From: Deltaproteobacteria bacterium
Lineage (GTDB): Bacteria > Myxococcota_A > Polyangia > Haliangiales > Haliangiaceae
Assembly: GCA_025353585.1 (NCBI GenBank)
Contig: JANXOM010000072.1
Span: 22,935 to 86,934 of the forward strand
Direction of reading: 5' to 3'
Length of the DNA: 64,000 bases
Shown: positions 51,227-64,000 of the stretch, in pieces
How positions within the stretch are numbered: the first letter of the stretch is position 1
Layout of the letters: the number at the start of each line of letters is the position of its first letter
The notes under the pieces: model-generated
What the model saw: only the letters and a program-made list of their open reading frames with translations
Told to the model about the DNA's origin: nothing
Database searches by the model: none
Made by a program: the position numbers and the translations under genes

Positions 51227-52858
51227 TCACGGCTCGGACAGGAACGGATAGCGGTGGTCGTGCGGCGGGACGAAGGTCTCCTTGAGCGTCCGCGCGGCCA
51301 CCCAGCGCAGCAGGTTCAGCGGCGAGCCGGCCTTGTCGTCGGTGCCCGAGGCGCGGGCCCCGCCGAACGGCTGCTGGCCCACGACGGCGCCGGTCGGCTT
51401 GTCGTTGATGTAGAAGTTGCCGGCCGCGTCGCGCAATTCCCGCGTGGCCTCCACGATCGCGGCGCGGTCGCGCGCGAACACGGCGCCGGTCAGCGCGTAC
51501 GGCGACGTGCGGTCGACGAGGCGCAGCGTGTCGTCCCACGCGCCATCTGGATAGACGTGGACCGTGATGATCGGCCCGAAGAACTCGTCGCGCATGTGGC
51601 GCACGCTCGGATCCTCGGTGAGGAGCAGCGTCGGCCGCACGAACCAGCCCTCGCTCCCATCCGTCTGCCCGCCGGCCCACACGGACATGCCCGGCGTCTC
51701 GCGCGCCTCGGCGATCGCGGCCGCGTGCTTGTCGAACGCGCCCTTCTTGATGACGGCGCCCATGAAGTTCGAGAAGTTCGAGACGTCCCCGACCTTCAGG
51801 CTCTCGATCGTCTCGTGCAGCGGCACCGCCATCGCTTCCCACACGCTCTTCGCGATGTACGCGCGCGACGCCGCCGAGCACTTCTGGCCCTGGTACTCGA
51901 AGCCGCCGCGCACGATCGCCGTGGCCACCGCGCGCGGATCCGCCGACGGGTGCGCGAGGATGAAGTCCTTGCCGCCGGTCTCGCCGACCAGGCGCGGGAA
52001 GCCCTTGTACCGGTCGAGGTTGTCGGCGACGCGGCGCCACATGCTGCGGAACACGTCCGTCGAGCCCGTGAAGTGGATGCCAGCGAAGCCCTCGTGATCG
52101 AGGATGAGGTTCGTCTTGTCGTGCGGCAGGCCCGGGATGAAGTTGATGACGCCCGGCGGCAGCCCCGCCTCCTCGAGGATCTGGTAGATGCGCCACGCCG
52201 ACAGGAGCGCGGCCTCGGCCGGCTTCCACACGACGGTGTTGCCCATCAGCGCCGGCGCCGTCGGCAAGTTGCCGGCGATGGCGGTGAAGTTGAACGGCGT
52301 CAGCGCGAAGATGAAGCCCTCGAGCGGCCGCAGCTCGCTCATGTTCCACACGCCGGCCGAGCTCTGCGGCTGCATCTGGTAGAGCTGCTGCGCGTACTTG
52401 ACGTTGAAGCGCCAGAAGTCGATCAGCTCGCACGCCGAGTCGATCTCCGCCTGGTGCGCGGTCTTGCTCTGGCCGTGCATCGTCGCGGCGTTGAGGCGCG
52501 CGCGCCACGGGCCCGCGAGGAGCTCGGCCGCCTTGAGGATCACGGCCGCGCGGGCCTCCCACGGCATGTGGGCCCACTCGCGGCGCGCGGCGAGCGAGCT
52601 GCGGATGGCGCGCTGCGCGGTGTCCTCGTCGGCGGCGTGGTAGCGCGCGATGACGTGCTTGTGCCGGTGGGGCATCACGACCTCGCGGATGTTGCCGGTC
52701 CAGACATGCTGGCCGCCAACGACGCACGGGATCTCGACGACCTCTCCCTCGATATCCGACAGCGCGCCCTTGAGCCGCGCGCGCTCCGCGGAGCCAGGTG
52801 CGTACGCGAGGATGGGCTCGTTGACGGGCTCGGGGACCGTGACGATCGCGTCGTTCAT
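51227..52858 (-). CDS. L-glutamate gamma-semialdehyde (P5C) dehydrogenase
   Basis: This 543-residue ALDH-fold protein matches the PruA/RocA-type family: ALTPFNFTAIAGNLP, WKPAEAALLSAWRIYQILEEAGLPPGV, the general base Glu in VGETGGKDF and catalytic Cys in GQKCSAASRAYI. It oxidises glutamate semialdehyde, the second step of proline breakdown, to glutamate with NAD. No proline dehydrogenase gene is next to it. The GNAT and arginine decarboxylase genes lie upstream on the same strand, but gaps of 63 and 8 bases give only weak evidence of one transcript. Confidence 0.94.
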   Translation of the reverse strand: MNDAIVTVPEPVNEPILAYAPGSAERARLKGALSDIEGEVVEIPCVVGGQHVWTGNIREVVMPHRHKHVIARYHAADEDTAQRAIRSSLAARREWAHMPWEARAAVILKAAELLAGPWRARLNAATMHGQSKTAHQAEIDSACELIDFWRFNVKYAQQLYQMQPQSSAGVWNMSELRPLEGFIFALTPFNFTAIAGNLPTAPALMGNTVVWKPAEAALLSAWRIYQILEEAGLPPGVINFIPGLPHDKTNLILDHEGFAGIHFTGSTDVFRSMWRRVADNLDRYKGFPRLVGETGGKDFILAHPSADPRAVATAIVRGGFEYQGQKCSAASRAYIAKSVWEAMAVPLHETIESLKVGDVSNFSNFMGAVIKKGAFDKHAAAIAEARETPGMSVWAGGQTDGSEGWFVRPTLLLTEDPSVRHMRDEFFGPIITVHVYPDGAWDDTLRLVDRTSPYALTGAVFARDRAAIVEATRELRDAAGNFYINDKPTGAVVGQQPFGGARASGTDDKAGSPLNLLRWVAARTLKETFVPPHDHRYPFLSEP

Positions 52859-52921
52859 GGGCCTGCTGTAGCACTAACGCCTTCGGCGTGCTGACGGACG
52901 ACCGCAGGCCCGGCGCGCGAG

Positions 52922-53398
52922 TCAGGCCATTCGCCGCGTCATCACGTGCCGCGGCGTGACGGTGAACCCGGTGCGCTCGTACAGTCGGCGCGCCGGGTTG
53001 TCCGCGCGCACCTGCAGGTGCAGCGCGCGCACGCCCTCCGCCCGTAGCAGCGTATCGAGGGCGGCCAGCACCTCGGAGCCCGCGCCGCGCCCGCGCGCCA
53101 GGTCGTCGATCCACAGCTCCGTCAGCCAGCCTTCGCGGCCGCCGAACTCGAGATCGAAGCAGTACGTCACGATCGCGTACCCGACGCTCGCGCCGCCGGC
53201 GCGCTCGCACACGAGCCACACGCCGCCGAGCGCCGGGTTGCCGAGCAGCTCGCCGAGGGCGCGCCGCAGCCCCGTCTCGGTGAGGTGGATCCCCTCGTGC
53301 TCGTTCAGCGCGTGCGTGCGCGGATAGATCGCGTCGAGGTCGGCGAGCGTGGCCCGGCGGAGCTCGACGCTCGCGACGCGCTCTTCGGTGGGCGCCAT
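52922..53398 (-). CDS. GNAT-family N-acetyltransferase
   Basis: This 158-residue protein has the GNAT fold. LWIDDLARGRGAGSEVLAALD contains the acetyl-CoA-binding R-x2-G-x-G/A pattern, and LHLQVRADNPARRLYERTGF the closing motif. The substrate is unknown; the family includes small-molecule and protein acetylases. It starts eight bases after the speA stop and is probably co-transcribed. A link to polyamines (speA makes agmatine) is possible but unproven. Confidence 0.9.
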   Translation of the reverse strand: MAPTEERVASVELRRATLADLDAIYPRTHALNEHEGIHLTETGLRRALGELLGNPALGGVWLVCERAGGASVGYAIVTYCFDLEFGGREGWLTELWIDDLARGRGAGSEVLAALDTLLRAEGVRALHLQVRADNPARRLYERTGFTVTPRHVMTRRMA

Positions 53399-53406
53399 GG
53401 AGGAGC

Positions 53407-55344
<1,938 letters not shown>

Positions 55345-55403
55345 GTTGTTGCTTTCCAGATACGCAGGATTGCCGAGCAATGCAATGCGGATCGACGGTG
55401 GCG

Positions 55404-55409
55404 TACACT
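55404..55409 (+). promoter_or_regulatory. -10-like TACACT before MopE-motif gene
   Basis: TACACT is followed by GGAGCG and the GTG start at 55416, six bases later. This predicts a leaderless transcript, though GGAG could also act as a weak ribosome-binding site. The -35 region is not clear. Confidence 0.35.
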
Positions 55410-55415
55410 GGAGCG

Positions 55416-57743
55416 GTGACCCGCGCGGTGGCGCTCCTCCTCGTCCTGGTGACAGCGTGCGTCCACTCGGGTGAAGTGGCGTGCGAGGACGGCCGCACGT
55501 GCCCGCCAGGGAACACGTGCGACCTCGCGAACCACCGCTGCCTGGCGCCGGATCAGACGATCGCCTGCATCGGGCGCGCGGATGGGACGACGTGCACGAC
55601 CGCCGCGTTCGCCGGCTTCTGTCAGGCGGGCGCGTGCGAGCGGGTCGAGTGCGGCGACGGGCTGCGGACGGGACCCGAGGTCTGCGATGGCGCCGACCTC
55701 GGCAGCGCGACCTGCCTCACGGCAGGCTTCTACGCCGGCGACGCGGTCTCCTGCACGCAGGCCTGCACGCTCGACACGAGCGGGTGTTCGGGACGCTGCG
55801 GCGATGCGCTCGTCAACGGCGACGAGCTCTGTGACGGCGCACCGCCGGCCGGGACGTGCGTCGATTTCGGCTTCGACGCCGGCCCGCTCGGCTGCAGCAG
55901 CGAGTGCAGCGCGGAGTTCGCGGCGTGCGACGCGATCGGCTGGCGGCCCGAGCCGACGCCGCTGGACGCGATCGTGGATCTCGCGGGCTCGAGCCCGGAC
56001 GAGCTCTGGGCCGTCGGTTCGCTCGGTCGTGACGGCGCCATCATTCGCTACTCCGGCCGCGCCTGGCACCTCGTCGCGACGGAGCCCGGGCTCCTCTTGC
56101 AGGCGGTCGCCGAAGCGGCGCCGGACGATGTCTGGGCGCTCGGCGGTCCCCGCACGGGCGCGACGACGGTGGTCCACGTGGTCGGCGGGCAGGCGAGCAT
56201 CGTGACCGACGCGCCCACGACGCAGCCGCGCGGCCTCCTCGCGCTCTCGCCGACCGATGTCTATCTCGCGACCGCGGACGCCGGAATCCAGCGCTGGGAC
56301 GGCGCCGCGTGGCACGCGGTGGGATCGCTACCGGGACCGCTACGGCTCGTCGCAGGTCAGCGCGACACCGATCTCTGGACCGCGGACGCGAGCGGGACGC
56401 CGCAACACTGGGACGGGACGGCCTGGACGCCCTCGCCAGCCGGGATGGCCGTGGCGCAGCTCGTGCCGTTGCCCTCGGGCTCGGTCTGGGCCCTCGGCAC
56501 CACCACGCCTCAGATCGGCGCGCCGGCGGCGGTGGCGCGCTTCGACGGCGTGGGCTGGACCGCGATGACGCCGACCACGACGGTCTCCTTGCGGTCGATC
56601 GCGGTCTCCAATGACAACGACGTGTGGCTGATGGACGGCAACGGTGCGGGGCTGCACTTCGACGGCGCGCGCTGGGCGACGAGTGGTGGGGCCATCGACG
56701 TCAACCGCAACGCCAGCATGACCGCCATGCGGCCGGTCGCCGGCACGGTCGTCGGCGTCTCGGCGCTCGGGGTCGCCTACCGCTACACCGGCCAGCTGTT
56801 CGCGCGCATCGACACCGGCAACGCGGGGCTGCTCAGGGGAATCCAGACGCTGCCCGGGGGCGAGATCATCGCCGCCAACGCCGCGGGCGACGTGCTGCAC
56901 TACGATGGCCGCAAGTGGTCGCAGCAGCGGGTCGGTGCGCCGCCCAACGGGGTCACGCTGCTGTTCGCGACGCGCGCGGACGACATCTGGGTGATCGACG
57001 AGGGCGCACGGGCGCTCCGGCAATTCGACGGCGCCACCTGGGCGACCCGCGCGACGGACACGGCGGTCAGCTCGGTCTGGGCCGCGAGCCCGACGGACGC
57101 GTACCTCGGGGGGCGCGCGGGCGTCGAGCACTGGGACGGCCTGAGCTTCGTCACGGTCCTGTTGCCGTTGCCGGGTGGCACCTCGCGCGTGACCGGGCGG
57201 AGCGCGACGGACGTGTGGATGCTGAACACCGCCATCGGCGTCGGCTCGGACCTCTACCACTGGGACGGCGCGGCCCTCGGCCCGGCCGTGCACGTCGACG
57301 CGCAGATCACGGCGCTTGTCGCGGCCGGTCCCAACAGCGTGTTCGCGCTGGCCAATATGACGCATGTCATGCACTACGACGGCGCGAGCTGGACGGAGAT
57401 CGCGCTGCCCAGCCCGCAGCCGCTGTCCGGGCTCGCGGCGACCGCGCCGGATGACGTCTTCGCCGCCTCGCCGAGCTCGCTCTTCCACTACGACGGGAGC
57501 CAGTGGTCGCCGGTGCGCGTCCCGGCTGATCCAGGCATCGGGCAGGCCACGATCCAGGACATCTCCGCGATCCCGGGCGCGTTCGACATCGGCTTTCAGC
57601 AGGAGATCTTCGAGCAGCCGGTTCGGCGACTGCTGCAAACTCGGCCGCTCGCGTGTCGGGCGCACGAGACGAACTGCGGCGACGGCGTGGACGATGATTG
57701 CGACGGGCTCGTCGACGGGTTCGACCCGGACTGCGCGCTGTAA
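55416..57743 (+). CDS. Beta-propeller lipoprotein with MopE-type metal-binding motif
   Basis: This protein has 775 residues from GTG 55416 (MTRAVALLLVLVTAC), with lipobox VTAC. Residues about 20-175 are Cys-rich (CEDGRTCPPGNTCDLANHRC; ECGDGLRTGPEVCDGADL repeated as RCGDALVNGDELCDGA), like myxobacterial DUF4215-type disulfide repeats. The long middle consists of repeated WxxDGxxW/VHVDxxWAVG blades, suggesting one or more propellers. The C-terminus NCGDGVDDDCDGLVDGFDPDC is the MopE-like putative metal-binding motif. It is probably surface-exposed. An upstream in-frame ATG (55326) overlaps speA and lacks a signal peptide. Confidence 0.88.
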   Translation: MTRAVALLLVLVTACVHSGEVACEDGRTCPPGNTCDLANHRCLAPDQTIACIGRADGTTCTTAAFAGFCQAGACERVECGDGLRTGPEVCDGADLGSATCLTAGFYAGDAVSCTQACTLDTSGCSGRCGDALVNGDELCDGAPPAGTCVDFGFDAGPLGCSSECSAEFAACDAIGWRPEPTPLDAIVDLAGSSPDELWAVGSLGRDGAIIRYSGRAWHLVATEPGLLLQAVAEAAPDDVWALGGPRTGATTVVHVVGGQASIVTDAPTTQPRGLLALSPTDVYLATADAGIQRWDGAAWHAVGSLPGPLRLVAGQRDTDLWTADASGTPQHWDGTAWTPSPAGMAVAQLVPLPSGSVWALGTTTPQIGAPAAVARFDGVGWTAMTPTTTVSLRSIAVSNDNDVWLMDGNGAGLHFDGARWATSGGAIDVNRNASMTAMRPVAGTVVGVSALGVAYRYTGQLFARIDTGNAGLLRGIQTLPGGEIIAANAAGDVLHYDGRKWSQQRVGAPPNGVTLLFATRADDIWVIDEGARALRQFDGATWATRATDTAVSSVWAASPTDAYLGGRAGVEHWDGLSFVTVLLPLPGGTSRVTGRSATDVWMLNTAIGVGSDLYHWDGAALGPAVHVDAQITALVAAGPNSVFALANMTHVMHYDGASWTEIALPSPQPLSGLAATAPDDVFAASPSSLFHYDGSQWSPVRVPADPGIGQATIQDISAIPGAFDIGFQQEIFEQPVRRLLQTRPLACRAHETNCGDGVDDDCDGLVDGFDPDCAL

Positions 57744-57750
57744 CGGCGCG

Positions 57751-58743
57751 CTAGAACCGCCCGGAGAGGGAGACCGCGGCGCCGCCGCGCGCGGGCACGA
57801 TCTCGAAGTGCTCGGCCGCGACGATGGTCCGATCGCGGTTCACGTACAGCAGGACGCCGCCCACGACGGCCGCCGTCACGCCCACGCCGACGAGCCCGAC
57901 GCCGACCGCGCTCTCACGCTGGGCGCTCGTCTTCTGCTCCGCGACGTCCGTCGGGATCGGATGGCCGGCGTTGCAGCCCGCGCCGGCGCACGCCGTCACG
58001 AGCGCGTCGTCGTAGCGCCGCATGTCGCGGGACGCCTGGAAGTCGACGAGCCCGCCGAGCGCGGCGACGCCCGCGCCGCTCGCGAGCACCGCCCACGGCT
58101 TCCAGCGGTCCCACCGGTGCACGTGCACGACCGCCGCCGTCGCGAGCGGCGTCAACGTCATGGTCACGCTCTCGTGCTTACCCCCGACCACGACGATCGC
58201 GGCCGTCCGCGGCGCGTACCCATCGCGCGTGCCGACGAGCTGGTGGCTCCCGGGCGTGACGCGCGTGTCCACCGCGCCGGGGCAGGCGGTGGCCTTCTGG
58301 CCGTCGAGCGTGACGAGGACGCCGGCCTGCGTGCAGCTCACGGCGATGTGCGCGATCTGGTTGCCGAGGAGCTTCTGGTAGGCGAGCGCCTCGTTGTACA
58401 CGGCCTCCTCGAGCGGAGCGGCGCCGTACGCGAGGGCGAGCGCGAGCTGGTCGTCGGCCTCGAGGGGGCGATCGAGCTGCACGAGGCAGCGCACGATGTT
58501 GAAGCGGATCGCGGGGTGGTCCCACGCCGCGATGGCCTGCCGGTAGCGCTCGAGCGCGGCGACGTAGTCGTGCTCGACGAACAGCGTGTTGCCGGCGTCG
58601 AGGAGCTTCTGCGCGGCCGCCTTCTGCGCGTCGGTGACGCCGCGGGCCCAGGCGGGAGCCTCGTCGGCGCGCGCGATGACCGGGGCGCTGACCGGGGCGC
58701 TGGCCGCGATCAGGATGCCGAGGACGAGCGCGCCGGGTCGCAT
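57751..58743 (-). CDS. TPR/PEGA-like protein with two C-terminal membrane helices
   Basis: This protein has 330 residues from ATG 58743. Signal peptide MRPGALVLGILIAASAPVSA is followed by TPR-like helices (FVEHDYVAALERYRQAIAAW), then a PEGA-like beta domain (LVGTRDGYAPRTAAIVV). Two membrane helices flank a loop with a Cys pair (TACAGAGCNAG), and the end is strand-like, closing in SLSGRF. It shares this plan with 43917-44717. Its start lies inside the 3' end of a Ser/Thr kinase gene, again as in that pair, so both look like kinase-associated envelope proteins. Confidence 0.82.
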   Translation of the reverse strand: MRPGALVLGILIAASAPVSAPVIARADEAPAWARGVTDAQKAAAQKLLDAGNTLFVEHDYVAALERYRQAIAAWDHPAIRFNIVRCLVQLDRPLEADDQLALALAYGAAPLEEAVYNEALAYQKLLGNQIAHIAVSCTQAGVLVTLDGQKATACPGAVDTRVTPGSHQLVGTRDGYAPRTAAIVVVGGKHESVTMTLTPLATAAVVHVHRWDRWKPWAVLASGAGVAALGGLVDFQASRDMRRYDDALVTACAGAGCNAGHPIPTDVAEQKTSAQRESAVGVGLVGVGVTAAVVGGVLLYVNRDRTIVAAEHFEIVPARGGAAVSLSGRF

Positions 58744-59861
58744 GCTCGCCGAGTATCGCACGCGAGCGCATAGCCGCGCCGGGTGAAGCGGACCGAGCCG
58801 CGCGCGAGCCGGCGCGGGCTGTGGACGGCGGCGTTGCGCACCGTCACGGCGAGGCGGGTGTCCGTCGCGGGCGCGGCCTCCGCGGCGAGCGCGGCCGCGG
58901 CGGCGGCGGCGAGCTCCGCGTCCGTCATCGCCCACGGCTCCGGAACCTCGCCGTACAGCGCCCGCATCGTCCGCGCGATCATCGAGGCGCCGAGCGCCCA
59001 GCGGTGGGTGGCCGCGACCGCGAGGAGCGCGTCCACGAGCGCGGCGGCCGTCGGATCGCGATCGGCCACGACGGGGGCGAGCGCCTTGGCCACCACCGCC
59101 TCGAGCTCGAGCGGGTAATCGGGCACGAGCCGGTGCGGCGGCAGGTAGTCGCCGCGCACGACCGCCAGCATGCGCTCGAAGTCGTTCGCGCCGCCGAAGC
59201 AGCGCATGCCCGTCGTCAGCTCGTAGAGCACGACACCCAGCGCGAAGACGTCCGTGCGCAGGTCGAGCGCATCGCCGAGGCATTGCTCGGGCGACATGTA
59301 CGCCGCCTTGCCGCGCACGAGGCCGGGCGGGGCCGTGACGCGGGAGAGCGCGGACGCCGCGATCCCGAAGTCCACGACCTTCACGGCGCCGTCGTGGCCC
59401 ACCATGAGGTTCGACAGCGACACATCGCGATGCACGAGGCGGAGGGGGGCGCCGTCGGGCGTGCAGCGGCGGTGCGCGTGGTCGAGGCCATCGGCTGCGG
59501 CCGCGACGATGGCCAGCGACACCTCGTACGGCAGCGAGGTCTCGCGCCGCTGCGCTTGCAGCAGCAGCTCGCGCAGATCGACGCCGTGGACGTACTCCAT
59601 CGCGAGGAAGTGCACGCCGGCGTCGACGTCGACCTCGAGCACGCTGGCGATGTTCTCGTGCTCGAGCAGGCCCGCGAGCCGGGCCTCGTCGAGGAACAGC
59701 GCGCGGGAGTCGGGATCTTCCGCCCGCTCGGCGCTCAGCACCTTGATGGCGACGTGCTTGGTGAAGCCGGCGAGGCCCGTGCGCCGCCCGAGGTAGATAT
59801 CGGCCATCCCGCCCTGCGCCAGGCGGCGCAACAGCTTGTAATCGCCCAGGCTCTCCCTCAT
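58710..59861 (-). CDS. Ser/Thr protein kinase without membrane anchor
   Basis: This 383-residue protein has a kinase domain at about 8-275: AQGGMADIYLG, VAIKVLSAE, LVHRDVSLSNLMVG, VVDFGIAAS and AYMSPEQCL. The rest is an Ala-rich helical tail without a transmembrane segment. It is unlike the other three kinases here, which have membrane anchors. TAAGTT lies five bases before the ATG and might be a -10 element. The 3' end overlaps the start of the TPR/PEGA gene by 34 bases. Confidence 0.92.
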   Translation of the reverse strand: MRESLGDYKLLRRLAQGGMADIYLGRRTGLAGFTKHVAIKVLSAERAEDPDSRALFLDEARLAGLLEHENIASVLEVDVDAGVHFLAMEYVHGVDLRELLLQAQRRETSLPYEVSLAIVAAAADGLDHAHRRCTPDGAPLRLVHRDVSLSNLMVGHDGAVKVVDFGIAASALSRVTAPPGLVRGKAAYMSPEQCLGDALDLRTDVFALGVVLYELTTGMRCFGGANDFERMLAVVRGDYLPPHRLVPDYPLELEAVVAKALAPVVADRDPTAAALVDALLAVAATHRWALGASMIARTMRALYGEVPEPWAMTDAELAAAAAAALAAEAAPATDTRLAVTVRNAAVHSPRRLARGSVRFTRRGYALACDTRRACDPARSSSAS

Positions 59862-59935
59862 CGAAGAACTTACGAGCCAGCCGGCCCGTCGGCCTTGTGC
59901 CGCTCCCCGAAACGGATAGATTCGCCGGTTGAAAT

Positions 59936-62329
<2,394 letters not shown>

Positions 62330-62423
62330 TCGAACAATCTCGCCCCTTTACCCGGGGACGCTGTCATGTTTGTCAACTCTGGCTCGGAGCGTCAGACCGG
62401 CCTGTCGGCTCCGCCGCCTGTCC

Positions 62424-62451
62424 GGCGAAGCTCGCCCGCGAAGACGCGGGC
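62424..62451 (-). terminator. Hairpins between convergent helD and usp genes
   Basis: GCCCGCG-AAGA-CGCGGGC (62434-62451) is a perfect stem with a tetraloop directly after the usp stop. GGCGA-AGC-TCGCC (62424-62436) is an overlapping smaller hairpin. There is no U tract, so termination by this structure is only likely. Confidence 0.4.
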
Positions 62452-62907
62452 TCAATCCGGGTGGCGCACGGTGAGGACGGGCACCTTCGCCGCCCGCACC
62501 ACGCGCTCCGCCACGCTGCCCGCGAGCAGGTGCCGCACGCCGCCGCGGCCGTGCGTGCCCATGATGATCGCGCTCGCCGGCAGCTCGTCGGCCGCGCGCA
62601 GGATCTCCTCGAGCGGCGCCCCGACGCGCACGAGGCCCGTCGCGTCCGCGTGGTCCTTCGCCAGCCGCGCGATCAGGTCATCCAGGTGCGCCTGCGCGCT
62701 GGTCGTCGCGTAGTCGCGGACGGAGATCGGCGCGCCCGTCTCCGGCGGGAACACGACCGCGTCGGGCCCGAACGCGTGCGGGATGTCGATGACGTGCAGC
62801 AGCACGATCCGCGCCCCGTGCAGCTTTGCCTCGTCGCGCGCGAGGGCGAGCGCGTGGTTCGCCGAGCTCGAGAAGTCATGCGGCACGAGGAGCGTGGTCC
62901 AGGTCAT
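62452..62907 (-). CDS. UspA-family universal stress protein
   Basis: This 151-residue protein has one Usp domain: LLVPHDFSSSANHALALARDEAKLHG at the start, and MGTHGRGGVRHLLAGSVAERVVR with the ATP-binding G-x2-G-x9-GS pattern, then VPVLTVRHPD. It is the last gene of a coupled set, its ATG overlapping the stop of the L,D-transpeptidase-like gene (ATGA at 62904-62907). It is distantly similar to the Usp protein at 9992-10459. Confidence 0.92.
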   Translation of the reverse strand: MTWTTLLVPHDFSSSANHALALARDEAKLHGARIVLLHVIDIPHAFGPDAVVFPPETGAPISVRDYATTSAQAHLDDLIARLAKDHADATGLVRVGAPLEEILRAADELPASAIIMGTHGRGGVRHLLAGSVAERVVRAAKVPVLTVRHPD

Positions 62908-63725
62908 GGTGTCACGGTCTCAGACGCACCCAGCGGCGGCAAGCCCCACGCCGCCTGCAGCGCGCTGTAGTCCGCGCGCGGCAACAGCACGTAGACCGGC
63001 CGTGCCGCCGGCGCGAGCATGGCGAGGAGCGAGCGGACGCGCGGCTCCGGCATCGCCGTGCAACCGACGGTGGCCGAGTGCTCGTCACGCCAGACGTGGA
63101 AGAAGATGCAGCTGCCGGCGCCGCGCACCGCGTCCGGGTTGTGCGCGATGTCGATGACCCAGGTGTAGAGCGCGTCGGGGCGGCGCATCGCCTCGGCCGA
63201 CGTCCAGTCCGCGCCCGCCGCCGGCCGCTCGAGGATCTGCGTGTAGTGGTGCGAGCGCGGATCGTCGACGCACTCGGTGCGCGCGTCGAGCGCGCTGTAC
63301 GCGAGCGCGGTCCCGGCGGGAGCGGTCGCCGCGTAGCCGTACGCGCCGCGCAGCTCGAACGCGCCGGCCGGAGACGTGCCGTCCCCCTCGCGCTTCACCG
63401 GCCCCTCGCGTCCGGCGGGCGCGCCCTCGCCGTGCAGCCCGCGGCCCCACGCGACGCCGCGGCCGACCACGACGGGCCACCCGCCATCGTCCTTCCACAC
63501 GACGGTCCCCTTCACGCGATGCCACGCGTGCAGGACGCCGGTCGTCGCGGCGGGCCCGTTCACCACGGTCGTGACGAGCTGCGTGCTCTCCGCCGGGATC
63601 GGTGACCTCGGGACCGCGACCTCCGCCACACTCGCGTCATGCGCGACCACGATCGCCGGCACCGGCGCGGCGGCCTTCGAGCATGCCGCGGCCGCGCCGA
63701 GCAGGACGAGCGCGCGGGCCGTCAC
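62904..63725 (-). CDS. Exported L,D-transpeptidase-like (YkuD) protein
   Basis: This protein has 273 residues from GTG 63725, which overlaps the nadA stop (GTGA at 63722-63725). The signal sequence ends in [10 protein letters not shown], a lipobox-like site. The C-terminal part has the YkuD pattern [10 protein letters not shown]...[11 protein letters not shown]: His in FFH, and Gly-Cys before Thr, where the catalytic Cys sits. YkuD enzymes form 3-3 cross-links or anchor lipoproteins in peptidoglycan. The motif is the HVWR type rather than the HGCHG type. It sits between nadA and usp, an unexpected neighbourhood. Confidence 0.85.
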   Translation of the reverse strand: MTARALVLLGAAAACSKAAAPVPAIVVAHDASVAEVAVPRSPIPAESTQLVTTVVNGPAATTGVLHAWHRVKGTVVWKDDGGWPVVVGRGVAWGRGLHGEGAPAGREGPVKREGDGTSPAGAFELRGAYGYAATAPAGTALAYSALDARTECVDDPRSHHYTQILERPAAGADWTSAEAMRRPDALYTWVIDIAHNPDAVRGAGSCIFFHVWRDEHSATVGCTAMPEPRVRSLLAMLAPAARPVYVLLPRADYSALQAAWGLPPLGASETVTP

Positions 63726-64000
63726 GACATTTCGAGCATGCGCTGGATCGGCTTGAGCGCCCGCACGCGCACCGCCTCCGGCACATCGACCTGCGGCGTC
63801 AGATCGCGCATGCACAGGTACAGCTTCTCGAGCGTGTTTCGCTTCATGTGCGGGCACATGTTGCACGCGCACGTCTCGTCCTCGGGCGGCGCGGGGATGA
63901 GCCGCTTGTCCGGCGCGGCCTGCTGCATCTTGTGCAGGATCCCGCCCTCGGTCGCGACGATGAACGCCATCTTCGGGCTCTTGACCGCGCGCTCGATGAG
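63722..64000 (-). CDS. nadA: Quinolinate synthase A (5' part outside window)
   Basis: Only the last 90 or so residues are present; the frame is open at the window end. The segment EFIVATE-type motif ([15 protein letters not shown]), then [21 protein letters not shown], matches the NadA C-terminus, including a Cys ligand of the 4Fe-4S cluster in [10 protein letters not shown]. NadA condenses iminoaspartate with dihydroxyacetone phosphate to quinolinate for NAD synthesis. Its stop overlaps the start of the next gene. Confidence 0.93.
   Translation of the reverse strand, partial: LIERAVKSPKMAFIVATEGGILHKMQQAAPDKRLIPAPPEDETCACNMCPHMKRNTLEKLYLCMRDLTPQVDVPEAVRVRALKPIQRMLEMS

Overview
The window is high-GC bacterial DNA from a predatory or soil-type Myxococcota (old deltaproteobacterial) lineage, possibly Haliangiales/Kofleriaceae-like. 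This is inferred from gene content only. It holds four Hanks-type Ser/Thr kinases with WD40, TPR or zinc-finger additions, sigma-54 activators including an FHA-domain one, and many lipoproteins with thrombospondin type 3, MopE-like or glycine-rich repeats. It also shows paired HupE/UreJ proteins and a complete homogentisate pathway. No rRNA, tRNA, CRISPR array, transposase, integrase or phage gene is visible, and no gene-free stretch exceeds 300 bases.

Layout. 1-1.7 kb: end of a hybrid histidine kinase. 1.8-5.2 kb: a visibly lower-GC patch with a glycine-rich lipoprotein and a DUF4331 protein split over two genes. 5.3-10 kb: two convergent TPR-HupE gene pairs. 10-17 kb: UspA, an NtrB/NtrC-type two-component pair, lipoprotein/OmpA pair, and an FHA/sigma-54 activator. 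16.8-20.2 kb: a WD40 Ser/Thr kinase. 20.2-23.4 kb: a MauG-like dihaem protein, a porin-like barrel and a cupredoxin in a tightly coupled operon. 23.5-26.8 kb: DUF3455 protein, PHP hydrolase, and two paralogous Ala/Lys/Pro-rich exported peptides. 26.8-31.9 kb: a 2OG-Fe(II) oxygenase, folE, a methyltransferase-like membrane protein, and a TetR/diiron-type hydrolase/SDR locus. 31.9-35.7 kb: a sigma-factor-like gene, a lipoprotein and a zinc-finger Ser/Thr kinase. 35.7-39.7 kb: fah-maiA-hppD-hmgA. 39.7-51 kb: TSP3 lipoproteins, FMN reductase, msrA, terC, a kinase with a TPR membrane protein, a glycine-rich lipoprotein, and a large CarboxypepD_reg-like protein. 51-55.4 kb: P5C dehydrogenase, GNAT, speA. 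55.4-64 kb: a MopE-motif lipoprotein, a second kinase with a TPR/PEGA partner, helD, UspA, an L,D-transpeptidase-like protein, and nadA (cut by the window end).

The most interesting signals are regulatory and repetitive. (1) The two small exported paralogues at 25984-26262 and 26515-26721 each have a GG-N10-GC (sigma-54) promoter and an identical-looking upstream box at exactly the same distance, so they look like targets of one enhancer-binding protein. (2) Three further GG-N10-GC promoters and at least six -10-like hexamers lie so close to start codons that leaderless transcripts are predicted. (3) A twin direct repeat (two copies about 65-66 bases apart) occurs at three loci. In one it is read in frame inside a kinase gene, and in another it encodes the last residues of HelD. 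(4) Several gene modules occur twice: TPR-HupE, and kinase plus TPR membrane protein.
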